A stretch of DNA of 64,000 bases from Beroe forskalii (GCA_011033025.1 WFMF01000098.1:186001-250000), one strand, 5' to 3'; positions 23,687-35,616 are shown, numbered from the stretch's first letter. A program made the numbers and translations. The notes: generated by a model from the letters alone, not told the origin.

Positions 23687-24540
23687 GCTTCCTTTAGCTG
23701 TAAATTGAAGCATATGATTTGATTTGTCAATTGATACTATGCCTTAGAAATTTCCAAGGAGTTGGACAGTTGGTATATTCATGTTTGGCAATTATTTTCA
23801 GAGCACAATGGGAGGTTTTCATACATACATTCCTTTTCACTTTTTATAAAATTTTCTATCATTTCAAAACACATTATTTTTATCCAGTTATTGATATGGT
23901 TTTATTATCACTTAATTTCAACACACACAGTTAATGAAGCTTTCACTGCATCTTGACTCAAATGCTTCAGCATAATTTTCGTGAAAAATTCATTTCATTT
24001 GTTAAAAGGGTTCATAATATGATATGAGTCCTATGTTAAGCAATTTTACATCAAAAAATGAAATACCGAAGATAAAATACCGAAGATAAACTTTCAATTT
24101 AGGGAGGATAAGGATGGTGATTTTCAACTTATATGAACCTATGTAATAATATATACTATAGTGTGTCTATTCTCATCTGTGATTTAAATGTCGACTCAAA
24201 AAGCTCGGAACCTACAGAATAGTAGCCAATCAATCAAGGTCCGCCCAGATAACAGGCATGGGCAAACAGCCTCGCTAAATATAGGAGCATGCGCGTGGAA
24301 GGGATCAGAGAATGCACATTGTCTGTATGTCTGACAGGGAAATCTGTTGTCGTATTCCCACATCTACGAACAGTATTCTGGTTCTGATTTCATGACTGTG
24401 TTGGGAATCTTCATGATTAACAAATCTATTGAGCAAGGAATCCTTCCCTTTCTAATTCCTTATCATATCTATCTCCTTGCTTTCCAAAATGGTTTTTCCT
24501 CCCATTAGCAGCATGTAAAATCCTCCCAGTAAATTTAAAT
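23687..24540. other. Transposase 3' flank, no recognisable gene
   Basis: AT-rich 3' flank. AGGGAGGATAAGG at about 24099 repeats a word near 19957 in the same orientation. The segment 24340-24465 is related to 26150-26265 further on (TTCCCACATC, TTCATGACTG or CCATGACTG, GAGCAAGGAATCCTTCC or GACAAGGAATTCTTCC), so this flank belongs to a larger diverged duplication around the array at 24545-25520. Confidence 0.45.
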
Positions 24541-24544
24541 TGAA

Positions 24545-25520
24545 TTTCTAACAAACTTAGTGAAACAGACGTCTGGAGGCGGCAGCCCTCAGAACTAACA
24601 GGATTTTAACTTATACTTCAGTCTAATTTCGGGGTATTTTAAATGCAAAATGTCTACTGAAACAAGTATGAAATCCAGTATCAGTGTGCAGGATTGCGGG
24701 GGTCTGGGGGCGGCAGCCCCCAGAAGCCAGACGTTTTCAATAGATTAAATTTTCACCTCAATAGGATTTTCACTCTCATTTAGACTAAAAATTCTGAATA
24801 ATTTCAAGTATTTATCCCGTTTTTAAAATAAAGAAATTTCATGATGAGAACGAAATCCAGTAGGCAGGGGTCTGGGGGCGGCAGCCCCCAGAAGCTGGAC
24901 GTTTTTAACCGAATAGAATTGTCTGAATATCAATAGGATTGTAACTCTTATTTCAGTCTAATTTCAAAGCATTTGCTTGGCCCGTAGTCCGTATTTGAAA
25001 TGAAAAATGTTTACAGAGATGATAATGAAATCCAGTAAGCAGGGGTCTGGGGGCGGCAGCCCCCAGAAGCTGGAAGTTCTCAACCTAATAGAATTGTCAT
25101 CTCAATAAGATTTAAACTCTTATTTAAGTCTAACTCTAATTCCAAAGAATTTATGAGAAAAATTTCTGCAGAGATGAAAATGGAATCTAGCGAGCTAGTG
25201 AGCAGGTGTGTGGGGGCAGCAGCCCCCAGAAGCCAGACAGTTCGGCCTGTAGGCCGTATTCGAAACGGAATATGTCTGTACAGATATAGTAATGAAATAC
25301 AGAAGGCAGGGGTCTGGGGGCGGCAGCCCCCAGAAGCTGGATGTTTTCAACGGAATAGAATTTTCATCTCAATAGGAATTTAACTCTAATGTCAGTTTCA
25401 TTTCAAAATATTTTGCCCTTGTTAATGATGAAAAATGTCAGCAGAGATGAAAATCAAATGTAGTGAGCTATTGGGCAGGGGTCTTGGGCACTGGGCGCAG
25501 CCCCCAGAAGCCAGGCATTT
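24545..25520. repeat. Array of seven diverged modules with hairpin CTGGGGGCGGCAGCCCCCAG
   Basis: The hairpin core TCTGGGGGC-GGCA-GCCCCCAGA or a variant occurs at about 24572, 24703, 24871, 25045, 25209, 25312 and 25481. It is followed by AAGCTGGA-type sequence, AATAGAATTGTC, TCAATAGGATTT and ATGAAATCCAGT. The usual spacing is about 170 bases, with two shorter steps. Some modules contain CCGTAGTCCGTATT or CTGTAGGCCGTATT. The hairpin is the best-conserved part. CTTCTGGGGGCATAGCCCCC near 44730 is similar. Confidence 0.8.
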
Positions 25521-26394
25521 TGAACAATAAACTGAATTGTAGCCCTGATAGGATTTTTACTCGTATTTTTACTTGTAGACAAAAATTAACCAAATAAATT
25601 CCGCTGTAATGATGGGATGACGAGTTAAATCATATAGGAAGTACTCTTCTAATAATCAATATTTCATTCATAGCTTCAATAACTTTACACGTGCATTAGT
25701 TATGTATCTACTGTAGGTATGCATTTTACTGGGATTATTTCTCAGAATGCAACTTATTGTGTAAACTTTCTGGGAAATTTTTAAAAATAATATTTTTTGG
25801 CAACTTCACAAAATCCTCCCAGTATCAAAAAAATTCCTCCCATTAGCACTGCTAACCGTGCTAACCGTTTATGGAAACGAAGTCTATCTCTCTTCTAACC
25901 CTATTACGATGTGATGCTATTTCCATGAGAGTCACTTACCAGTTTCCATCCTTTACAATTTACATCTTTCCTCTACTTCTTCTGCTTTGTATACCTACGT
26001 TCCTATACTGTACTTGGTCTGTAATGCAAGATTTATGCAAACAAAGTGGTATGCTTGAAAAGTCTAAAACAAGATTTATTTATGTTAACAGCAGTGTGGT
26101 GATACACTTCTTTTTTGTTAGTTTCACTTTTCCCCGACTACAAATCGGGCATGTATTATGTTTTTCCCACATCCACGGATATTACATTTCTAATTCCATG
26201 ACTGTGAATAAATTCACAAATCCATTGGACAAGGAATTCTTCCATTTCTCCCCATATTGCGTACCACACTACTGCGACGATATTTCTATAAGTGCCATCT
26301 TATCAATGTGCTTTTTCATTGCATTTATTAAGAAGCATAAGAGTGCAAAAGAAGCAAAAGAGTGCCGTCAAAATGTTCAATGAAAGCCTCCCTA
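25521..26394. other. Non-coding flank of the array
   Basis: AAATCCTCCCAGTA and CCTCCCATTAGCA, present near 24500-24530 before the array, recur at 25810-25850 after it in the same orientation. The segment 26150-26265 is a diverged copy of 24340-24465. A 170-codon open frame (25871-26383) crosses this duplicated segment; its other copy is not open, so I do not call it a gene. Confidence 0.4.
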
Positions 26395-26548
26395 GGTAAG
26401 AAAGTTTCAAGCTGAAGAAACGAAAAGAAAATATAAACAAAAGAAAAATCTAAGAAAAGAAAAAGAAAAAAAGAAAAAGGAAGATCAAAAGAAAAGAAAA
26501 GAAAATCATAAGAGAAGAAAAATCAAAAGAAAAGAAAATCATGAAACA
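26395..26548. repeat. Purine-rich low-complexity tract (GAAAA-type)
   Basis: The tract is built of AAAAGAAAAG, AAGAAAAAGG and AAAATCATAAG units and has no other content. Confidence 0.8.
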
Positions 26549-26879
26549 TGAGAGGGGGACCTATATCCATTCCAGTTCCAATGCTTCCTTGAAAAAAAGC
26601 ATTGATCATGAAAACAAAAAAGGCCCCATCTTTAACAGCATTACTCACATCTTCGAAAATTTAAGTTCTTGACTCATTGAGGTACTATTGATAATGCATA
26701 CATTTAAAAATTGGCTTTTGATCGGTTTGCGATCTCTTTATATAATCTTGTTTGATATAAACCTTACAACAACTCATGATCATATGATAACATTGTTGAT
26801 ATTATATGATAAGTTTACAATCAATTTGGCATTTTGCAATTGGTTGAACCTTATTTTTGAGCTGCTCATTTCCCAGCTT

Positions 26880-29800
26880 TTCTCCATATCAGAAACACTT
26901 GTAATGAAATCGGTGCTCCTCTTCCTTGCAGTCACTAATGCAGCTTGATCTAGCATCAGATGTGTGGTGGAGACCTCCTCAGCTTGGTGCTGTAACCAGA
27001 GGAGGTGTTGCAGTGGAGATGTACCATCTTCTGGTCTTTACTGATGGAGGATGGGAGATCAGACTCCATTCAGTAAGTTTTGCAACTTCTCTGTCCTCTT
27101 ATTGGTGTGGGAAACATTTGCTCTAAAATTACTTATCTCAACTCCATTTCATAGCCTCCTTTCTTTAAGTCACCTACTTTCCTTTGGAGTTAACTCCTTG
27201 TTCCGGAAGTCTGAGTGTTTTGGATCCATGGAATATTTCATGAATATATAGAATTCCCATTGTAGCGGTAACCCATTGTCACTGCCTGGCAGTGGCAAAT
27301 GTCCAGTGTGTCTGGTGCGGGTTTCAGCTGCTCGTCATACAACATGTTCCTGGACTCACTGTTCCTGGCACAGTTTCAGCTGCAGTCTTCCTATTCGGAT
27401 ATCCATCAATATATGGGATTATTTATGTCATTTCTGAATTGGACTGAAATATCAATGTACATCATATACTTTGACTTGGAGTTATAAACTATGTCAACAG
27501 GTGAACTCCTTGTCTCTTTGTAATCCTTGTGGTTCGGGTCCCATGGAAAGTTCCATGACAACATATTATGGAAATCTAATTTTAAAATTAAAATTGACCT
27601 GTAATAATATATGAATTTGTTCATTAATGTATCACATACTTTGTCTTGGAGTTAATAACTATGTCAACAAATCAATCCCTTGTTTCGTACTTTTGTACTT
27701 TTGTAGTCCTTGTTTGAGGGGTCGTATGGAACAATTCATGAGTATATGGAAAATCCCACTTGAGAAAGAAATGACCCATAAAATTAAAATAATTACATTG
27801 TAGCGGTTACCATTCCTCACTTCCTGGCAGTGTTCAATGGCCAGTGTCTGGTACGGGTTTCAGCTGCAGTCATAACCGTTTCGAGAGAGAAGTTGGTTGA
27901 AACACACATCGGATGGATTAATTTTCTCCTGTTATTATTGCTTCTGCACCTTGGTGTGCTGCCTTTGTTGGTTTTGTACCAGTTGTTTTATATCCAATGG
28001 ATTTGCTTCACCTCGGACAATTCTCCAAAACAGAAATAGAAGCTCTATTGGCTTTGTATAAGTGCCTACTGTCTATCTTCACTCTTCTCCTTTCCGAAGT
28101 GGGGGGTGACGTGTTTCCTCATGACGTTACCTCAGGAAATATGTGTAATATTGATTCTGGGTTTTAAATCTTGCAATGGAAATCGAATTCCCTTATTCTT
28201 ATTAATTCTTTTTATTCTTAGTGATTTCTATTGATTTCTATTGATTCTTGGTACAGTTTTCAGTAGCAGTCAGTCATCTAGCAACCATCTTACTTTTTCC
28301 TCTTTACATTTTCCAGAAGCATGGAAAAAGATGACTCCTCATTACCACCATCCTGATCGTTGTTGCAACCTTTTTCTTGTGGCCGAGATGGTTGGAACAC
28401 ATTCTACCTTCAGTCAGTACTTTGGAGCTGACGATCACTGGCAGTGCTAATCTTCCATTGTCGGTAGAAAATTTTGATTTTAAGGTATTACTGACTATTC
28501 TTAACATTTCTTTGACTTATTAATCTTCAACAGGAACATCTTTCGTTAGTAGCTCGGATCACCCCAAAGCTAATCATTGAGTCCACTGGCCCTTTCCCAT
28601 GTGTCCTGTGCACTTCATCATAACACAACTAGCATGTATAAATACATTTTTGCAACCAAAATGTTTTAAATTTCATCCAAATCCTGCAGGTTTTGCAAAT
28701 ATGCCCTGGTACTGGTCTTGATCAGGAGCTTCATCAGGACCGGTCCCTTTGTCTGTTCTGGATGACTGTCCCGAGTATGTCCAAAGTATGTCCATGCATG
28801 CCTGATTTTTTTAATCATGTGCCTTTTTGGAGCCCCCAAATCTCCATTTGGGCATCATCTAGCTCTTCACGAATCAATGATTGGTCAGTTTTTCTTCTCT
28901 TTGCTGGAGTTGGAGTTGCCAAACTTGCTGTTTTCGTCGGCTGTCGAAATTTCAACGACATCACCGTCCCTACCACCAGCATTCACAGGATCCTCTACTC
29001 CATCTTTGTTTGCACTCACTGTAGCCTGCTCATTGTCATGGGTAGTACTCTCACTTGAAAATTGATTTGTATTCAAGGTATATCAGTAAGACACACATCA
29101 GTAACAGGGGAACTCAAGAAACTCAAGTTCTTTCTACGTCATTGTCTTTTTTAGAGTTTTAGCAACATTATAGCATCATAAAATCCGTTGAAAAGCTTGC
29201 AGATATATGGTGCTGAGTCAAGCTTTTTTCGAGCTTGAGTGATTTGAAGAACTGAGCGCACCATTCAAACCAGGAACAAACACATGTTTATGATAGAGGT
29301 TCCACACTTTTAACTTCGTCGCCATTATTGTATCTTTGTAGTCAGGAAAACACCAGTATAGCTAAAACATAAGAGGCTAGGAATATATTTACATTAAATC
29401 AATATCAAATATATAACAACTTTGGATTTTGATTTTTACTGGTATTACTGACTTTTTCTTAACATTTCTTGACTTATAAATCTTCAACAGGAACATCTTT
29501 CGTTAGTGTTCCTATCACTCCAAAGCCACTCATTGTGTCCACTAGCCCATTCCCATGTCCTGTGCGCTTCATCATAACATACTTACGTCTTACATGTATA
29601 AATACAATCTCAAGCAAAATGTTTTAAATTTCATCCAAATCCTGGATCTTTTGCAGGTTTTGCAAATATTCGATCACCCATGGTCTGATCAGGGACGCTC
29701 CCTTTGCCTGTTCTTGGATAACTGCCCTGAGTAGGTCCAAAGTATCCATGCAAGCCAAATGTTTTTCAATCAAGTGATACCTTTCATAAGAGGCCATGTA

Positions 29801-30310
29801 CGCTGTATATAAACTTCACATCTACGGACCACGTGTTTTCCATATCTTGTATGCACTCTCACTTCAACTGCTGATAGGGATTTGCAGCTGATAGTGATTC
29901 CCAGCATGTGATGCATTTGACAGCTCTTAGCAATATCATGTTGCTCATTGGAAGCTTTTTTTGATAGAATTATGGGAATTACTCGCAAATTCTCACAATG
30001 GGTGGGTTATCTCGTTAGAAGATTTTCATTTGAAGGCATTTCTGACTATTCACTATTCTTAACTAATTTTATCTTCAACAGAAATGGCTTTTCTTACTAA
30101 CCAAGAAGTTGAGTCAACTAGGCCTTTTCCATGTCCTGCGACGCCACTACCCCTTGTTATTGATAACTTATACTACTCCAATACAATAATCACATTGTAG
30201 CGGTTACCTTCTCCTCACATACTGACAGTCACCAAGGTGGTGAATTTCCAGTGTGTCTTGGTACAGGGTTCAGCTGCAGTCTTCATTGCATGTACAGTAT
30301 CCGGCTTTGC
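26880..30310. repeat. Diverged, interspersed tandem modules
   Basis: Three motif blocks recur in the same orientation. Block 1 (CATTGTAGCGGTTACC ... GGTTTCAGCTGCAGTC) lies at about 27262, 27795 and 30192. Block 2 (TCTTCAACAGGAACATCTTT ... TGTATAAATACA ... AAATGTTTTAAATTTCATCC) lies at about 28505, 29458 and, decayed, 30055. Block 3 (ACTTGGAGTTATAAACTATG or similar, then CTCCTTG or CCCTTG and CCATGGAA or similar) lies at about 27175, 27465 and 27628. TTCAACAG looks like a splice acceptor, so these may be repeated exons or 3' ends of a decayed gene family, but no continuous protein can be read. A minus frame at 29076-28885 is polar and unrecognised. Confidence 0.5.
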
Positions 30311-30344
30311 TAAGCTTTTTGCTATATGCCAAAATACCAGTAAA

Positions 30345-30425
30345 CGACCGAGGCCTCGGCCAAACTCGGCCTTTTTTTCAAACTCGGCCTCGGCCTCGGC
30401 CTCGGCCAACTTTTTGCAGGATTTG
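30345..30425. repeat. CGGCCT microsatellite-like tract
   Basis: CTCGGCC units repeat here (CGGCCTCGGCCTCGGCCTC), broken by a T-run. The result is open in several frames, which explains the overlapping short frames at 30215-30462. Confidence 0.8.
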
Positions 30426-30816
30426 GCCGATTTCTTTTTTCATTAAATTAAATTTAAAATGAATATTTTTTTTGGCTGAAATTGATTATTCAGCGGTCGA
30501 TCATAATTCAACATTTGATACAAGACAGAAACGCATGACTGAGCTAATTTACTTAGTAATTAGTAATTCATTTAATTCAACAGTATCACGATACATGTAC
30601 AGTAAATACATTTAGAAACCAGTGAGTCTTGAGAACCCCTTGGTTCACTAGCACTTGACAGCTTTCGGGCCCTTATTTCAGCACTGAGTGGGCTCCTGGC
30701 CCTGATGATTCAAGTCTGACCCTTTTAACCCTGCTGTTGCAGTATATCACTTTTTCATTCGCTGCTTGTCACGCTTATCAGTACGTTTGATATAGCAAGA
30801 CTTACACCGCTACTGT

Positions 30817-31689
30817 GTGGCTATGTGTACAAGTACAAAAGATGCCCAGCACCAAGAAATGCAGAAATTGGTAAAGAATAATTGTGTTTCATTCCTCGAT
30901 AAAGCCTTCAACGGACTAGGGATCACCAGCACGGGACAGCTGACCACGGCTATTATATTGAATGCGAGGCAGGACGAAACCGCAATACTGTTGCGTGAAT
31001 CAGTGTGCCTAATCAGCAGTCTTGTGCGGCACATGACGGACTACAAGAACACGGCTCACAGTGTTGGAGCGGAGCTGATCGATGCTCAGAAGACTATCAT
31101 TAAGCTTCAGTCAGAACTATTGTTAGTGAAAGACCAGCAGATGGACAGTATCAGGACTGCTGTTGAGACGTCAGTGTCTAGCACAGTGAAGGAGGAGATC
31201 AAATCCTACAGCGCAGCAGTTCAAGGCAGTGTGAAGGAGAGTCCTGTCAACCAGACCGTGATGAAGAAAGTGGTACAGGACGTCGTTCAAGGAGAGGACC
31301 GCGCCAAGAACGTCATGATCTTCGGCCTCGAAGAAGAGAAGGATGAGGAGCTGGCTACCAAGGTCGATGAGATGTTCCAGTCCATGGGAGAGAAGCCCCG
31401 CATTGAATCCTGCCGTGTTGGACAGAAGAAGCCAGGCGGAGTCACGAGACCTGTTAAAGTCACCACGGCATCATCAACTGTTGCAGACCAGTTACTTCTC
31501 AAGTCACGAAAGCTCTGCCTGCTTGAGAAGTATAAGAAAGTGTACGTCAATCCAGACAGGTCCCCGGAGGAGAGGGAGCAGCGGAGGGTGCTGGTGAAGG
31601 AGGTAAAGCGGTTGTCGGAGGAGGACAAGGAGAAAAGACACTATATCAGGAACGGTAAAGTGTGTAGTGTTCCAAGGAGTGCTACATAG
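30817..31689 (+). CDS. LINE ORF1-type protein (coiled coil + RRM-like), intact
   Basis: An intact 290-codon frame. Residues about 60-120 are helical and coiled-coil-like (ELIDAQKTIIKLQSELLLVK). Residues about 155-260 carry the pattern typical of CR1/L2-type LINE ORF1 proteins: RAKNVMIFGLEEEKDEE, then VDEMFQSMGEKPRIESCRVG, TRPVKVTTAS and VYVNPDRSPEEREQRR. In that family the protein binds element RNA as a multimer. No zinc knuckle is seen, and no endonuclease or reverse transcriptase follows, so the unit is either an ORF1-only derivative or a copy that lost ORF2. The GC content is higher than in neighbouring sequence. ATG at 30817 is followed by a second Met (MAM), so the exact start is uncertain. 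A domesticated gene is possible but unsupported. Confidence 0.7.
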   Translation: MAMCTSTKDAQHQEMQKLVKNNCVSFLDKAFNGLGITSTGQLTTAIILNARQDETAILLRESVCLISSLVRHMTDYKNTAHSVGAELIDAQKTIIKLQSELLLVKDQQMDSIRTAVETSVSSTVKEEIKSYSAAVQGSVKESPVNQTVMKKVVQDVVQGEDRAKNVMIFGLEEEKDEELATKVDEMFQSMGEKPRIESCRVGQKKPGGVTRPVKVTTASSTVADQLLLKSRKLCLLEKYKKVYVNPDRSPEEREQRRVLVKEVKRLSEEDKEKRHYIRNGKVCSVPRSAT

Positions 31690-32195
31690 TCACGTATGAT
31701 TGATGTGATATTCAGGAGGAGACAGTCACAGTGATATTATGATTTTTCGTGTGATTGAGCGTGAATCTTGATGATTTACTAGTTTCTACATGTTAGTACA
31801 CAGGACTTGGTAGTCCTCACGAGCATTTAGACTCTATCGATTGTTTTAGCAGAGTTTTAATCACTTTTTATCTCTTAATTGGTGTGCAGTGCCCAGTTGA
31901 GGGCCTTTTGATATTATTTTAACTGATTTTATTTATTTTTTCCCTGCCCATAAAAGCGGCACCCCTCCACGGAGGGTTTTCAACAAAAAAAAAAACTGGC
32001 TGACCCTCGGCAACTCTTGAGCAGTGCTTTGCTGATAGTTCACCAAAACAATGCCTTGGCGTACTGATTATGTCATATAAAACACCATAAATCACCCAAA
32101 ACATCAATAAAAACTGACGAATATTGTTTGAAACCATAGTGATATCAATAACAACACATTATTAATAGCATCAGCAATCCATATTGGCTTGAAAA
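31690..32195. other. 3' flank of the ORF1 unit, with an A-run
   Basis: Non-coding. AACAAAAAAAAAAACTGG at about 31981 may mark a poly(A) tail of the ORF1 unit about 300 bases after its stop. No matching target duplication was found upstream, so the element's limits stay open. Confidence 0.35.
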
Positions 32196-32345
32196 AGTCA
32201 AAATTTTTGAAAAAAACCTAACCCAATAAAAACCAAAAAAACCCAAAAAAAACCAAAAAAAAACAAAAAAAACCAAAAAAACCAAGGCCTACCCTACTTT
32301 TCCGATTCTTGGGCTAGGTTTTTTATGGTTTTTTTGGTTTTTTTG
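32196..32345. repeat. Inverted repeat of AACCAAAAAAA units
   Basis: Left: AAACCTAACCCAATAAAAAC followed by several CCAAAAAAAACC units. Right: CTAGGTTTTTTATGG and TTTTTTTGGTTTTTTTGGG. The two sides can pair into a long imperfect stem. The sequence is low in complexity. Confidence 0.7.
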
Positions 32346-33488
32346 GGCTTCATCCCCCCCCATGAAGTAGTGTTGCAGTGTCCCAAGCCACTGAGCAGCC
32401 ACCAGCCATCTACCCCAACCTTAACATTTAGCAATAGCATTATATAGCTCATCCATTGTGATTCGAGTCTCTATGTCAAGGATATATATTCTGTCTTGAT
32501 CCCACATGCTATATCATTACATATAGATCACTGAGGAAGTCAGTGTTCATGTTTGAACAGTGTTGACCGTGCCTTTCGACCAAATTTCCCATCGCTGAGT
32601 GGTTCTGTAGTCTGTTTGTACTGCAAATTGCATAAATATTGTCGGCACTCCTTTACAACTCTTTAAGGACGAGTAATCAACGGTTCCGCTTTAGCAATTT
32701 ATGGCTGCATAATTGCCGATGTAATTCTGCAAAGGAAAACGTTGGTCAGAGTTTAAATGAATGCAGTATTAGCGGTTAGTGCACATAGCTCCCATTTCGT
32801 GAGCGTCTCTATCATGGATAAAGCTGTAGCGAAGTAAATGTTTTATGAGCTGTTCACTAAATAGCCTGGAGGATATCTCATGGTTATGGCTAATGAAGGC
32901 TCACATGGGCAGACAACCTTTTAGATCTCCGTATGTTTTCATGGTAAGTCTTTTATAGGAAATCGTCCATCGTAAATGAGATAAAATGTTCTTGTCTGTG
33001 GCATTCTCAACACCGATATCGGTTGGAATAGTTTACAAGAGAACGTGAATCCCTTATTAGATGGACTGCTTAACCTGACTCAACTGTAGTTTTATAGTCA
33101 AATCCAATGGGCGTTGTCTTCCCATTCATATTATTACCCATTCTAGGGAAATAAATAAGGCAAGACAACAACCCTCTAACAGAGCGAAATGCAATGATAA
33201 TTCCTCAATAACAAAACTTTTCAATAACAGATTCCTACTAGGACTCATTAGGTTCCGTGAAAACGATCGTAAAATTGTTGTTCATCCGGGAGGTCCGCAC
33301 ACTGAAGCAGTGGGATAGTGTTTTGGTCGCATTCCGGGTTCCCAGACTCACTGGCGCCCACGCAGCAGTGATGCCCAGGAATATAAGAATGCGGACCCAC
33401 GGCCACTTGCTTTTGTCAATTCGAGGGATAACCACTGCAACCAATCAGTGGTTATTATGGCAAATTAATTATCAGGGATACAGCATTA
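32346..33488. other. No recognisable gene
   Basis: No repeat or long open frame is seen. A 99-codon frame at 33257-33556 (+) runs into the multi-hairpin element and is taken as chance. Confidence 0.4.
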
Positions 33489-33672
33489 TACGCTTAGAGC
33501 ATGGCTGGGAATGCGCTAATAAAAATTATTGCACGAGGCGAAGACGAGTGCAATAATTTGTATTGTCGCACGAGGAGCAGGCCGAGTGCGACAATACCAA
33601 ATTATTGCACGAGGCGAAGCCGAGTGCAATAATTTTATTAGCGTCATGACCATTTGCCATGCTCTTAGTGTA
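33489..33672. repeat. Multi-hairpin (cloverleaf-like) element 1
   Basis: Three consecutive hairpins, each with a perfect 12-bp stem: AAATTATTGCAC (33523/33548), GTATTGTCGCAC (33560/33586) and AAATTATTGCAC (33599/33624). Their loops are near-identical: GAGGCGAAGACGA, GAGGAGCAGGCCGA and GAGGCGAAGCCGA. They sit inside an outer stem (GAGCATGGC...CGCTAATAAAA against TTTTATTAGCG...GCCATGCTC). The whole could fold as a cruciform with three arms. It has no coding capacity and no clear target duplication. Confidence 0.85.
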
Positions 33673-33786
33673 TTAGCCAATGTGAGGAGTGCAATATTAC
33701 TTATTATTGCACGCCTACAAGTACCCTCAAAATTGGCTAATATGTATTAATTTTATTTCAGTTTAATGTGAATAAAGACCTCAGTA

Positions 33787-35614
33787 CGGGTATATGCCCC
33801 ACAAAATAACACGCCCCACAAAATACATAATTTTCTTTTTCATCATATAAGTAAATAAATATGATCTTTCATACTGTTGAAGTTAATAACACATAAACTA
33901 GTATCTTATGTGAAGATTTCCTGATAAAAATCATGGCTTTAGGTGAATTTTTTTCATTCCAATTTTTCCTTGAAAGTGAAAATGATGGTGATTAGGAAAA
34001 TTGATTTGCATATATCCTCATTATTTTTGAGAAATTTGTTATAAATCGAGTAGTTGAATACTTCTCCATTAATTTCAAATTGATATAAGAAATTCCATGA
34101 TCAAATTTCGAAAAGTATAGGAATTATTCAAAAAAATTGACTTAGCCCCACAAAATAACATGGAATGCCCCACAAAATAACATAGCTAAATTCAAGGTTT
34201 TCATGAACTTCAACAAGTCTACAATGCTTATTTGACTTCATTATATGATGAATAGTATTCAAGAAGCATGTAATTCACAATGAGACATAAAGTTTATGAA
34301 GAGAGTGTAAAAAGCCAATATTTACCATGCCCCACAAAATAACACTATATTTCAAATATGCCCCACAAAATATATCTAAGTTCCATACAAAGTTGTGGTG
34401 AAAGCAAATACAGTAAAATAAAGATGAATCATGTAAGGACCACTAATTGAAGGTAGTTTACATATCAAAAAAGCAGAAAATTGTTTGCTATGAGCATCAA
34501 TATTCTTGAATTCTTGCAGATTTATCTACAGGTGACTGATAAATTTCATCAAAATCAGTGCAGTGTTAAGGTTTGAATTTGAACTTTGAAGATCAAATCA
34601 ATGTGATTGAATGTGACTCTTTCACTACTACTAAAGTACTAATAAACTTAACAATTATTTGATTCTCATGATCATCTGGTTTCATGACCTACTGTACTGT
34701 TTTCACATGTAATGATTGCAAATTATGATAGAGGTTCCTGGCCAAAAATACCACAAAATGACATAAGCAATAGCAGAATAACCACCCAACCTGGTTTAAA
34801 ATGTGTATGCAAATAAAACGTCTAATTCATGTCAATTTATAGACTGGACATAATAGCCTGAACTTTAATCAAAGGACAAAAATGCATCTGAGCAATATCC
34901 AATAAGCTAATATACATAGATGCCCCCAACACATCATAATTTTTCAGTATAAAACCCTTAAACCCTCGAACAATGATTTTCTATCTTCATAAACTTGTCA
35001 GACCAACATCTAAAGTAGTCTTGGGTGTTCGACTATACAAAATTTGAAGCTTATAAGCTATTGCCCCACAAAATATATAACCCAAAAAAATTAATTTTAG
35101 GAAAACTCTGAGTTGGCATAGTGCATATGACTTGCAGTTTACGTTATTTGAGCTAATGAAGGACAAATTTATAAAAGAGAAATTTCATCTAAATCATAAC
35201 TTCAAAAAAAAAATATAACGGTTTTCCTTGATTTGAGTGTCATTTTGTGGGGCTCTTACAGCTTTCGTGGATCATGAAATCAACAGTAAAGATGATGGAA
35301 TCCCAAATTGTTTAGTTTGGAGATTTGAAAAGTATCAAAATAGTATAATCGAACGAAATTTTTGTTACGGTTAATGTTTTTGAAACAATTTCATATTTTT
35401 CATGTTGTATATTTTGTGGGTCATGGCAAAATGAAGGGTGTTTTCACAGAAAATTTTCGTCCACTAAAAGGCTTAATTTTTGTTAAAAATCGGCGTGGAA
35501 AACTTTTCTAAGCCTTTTGCTACTATAAGGAATCCTTATTAGTCACATCCTACTCAATTTCTCTGGACAAGAGGTATTTGAAAAATCGTATATATTTTGT
35601 GGGTCAAATACCCG
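33787..35614. mobile_element. 1.83 kb TA-flanked non-autonomous element
   Basis: The left end CGGGTATATGCCCCACAAAA and the right end TTTTGTGGGTCAAATACCCG are inverted repeats with two mismatches over about 22 bases. TA lies on each side (33785-33786 and 35615-35616). The subterminal word CCCCACAAAATA recurs internally in direct orientation (about 33814, 34144, 34169, 34329, 34363 and 35064) and inverted at about 35240 and 35410. There is no open frame of transposase size. A TA duplication fits the Tc1/mariner group, but TIR evidence alone does not fix the superfamily. Confidence 0.75.
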
Positions 35615-35616
35615 TA

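Noticed and set aside
19944-24120. AGGGAGGATAAGG near 19957 and 24099 as terminal repeats of the transposase element
   Set aside because: The two copies have the same orientation, not inverted, and no target duplication could be matched around them.
25871-26383. 170-codon plus open frame with hydrophobic stretches
   Set aside because: Part of it is a diverged duplicate of 24340-24465, which is not open; there is no signal peptide and domain combination or splice context to support a gene.
30215-30462. Overlapping 64-69-codon frames on both strands
   Set aside because: They arise from the CTCGGCC microsatellite, which is open in several frames.
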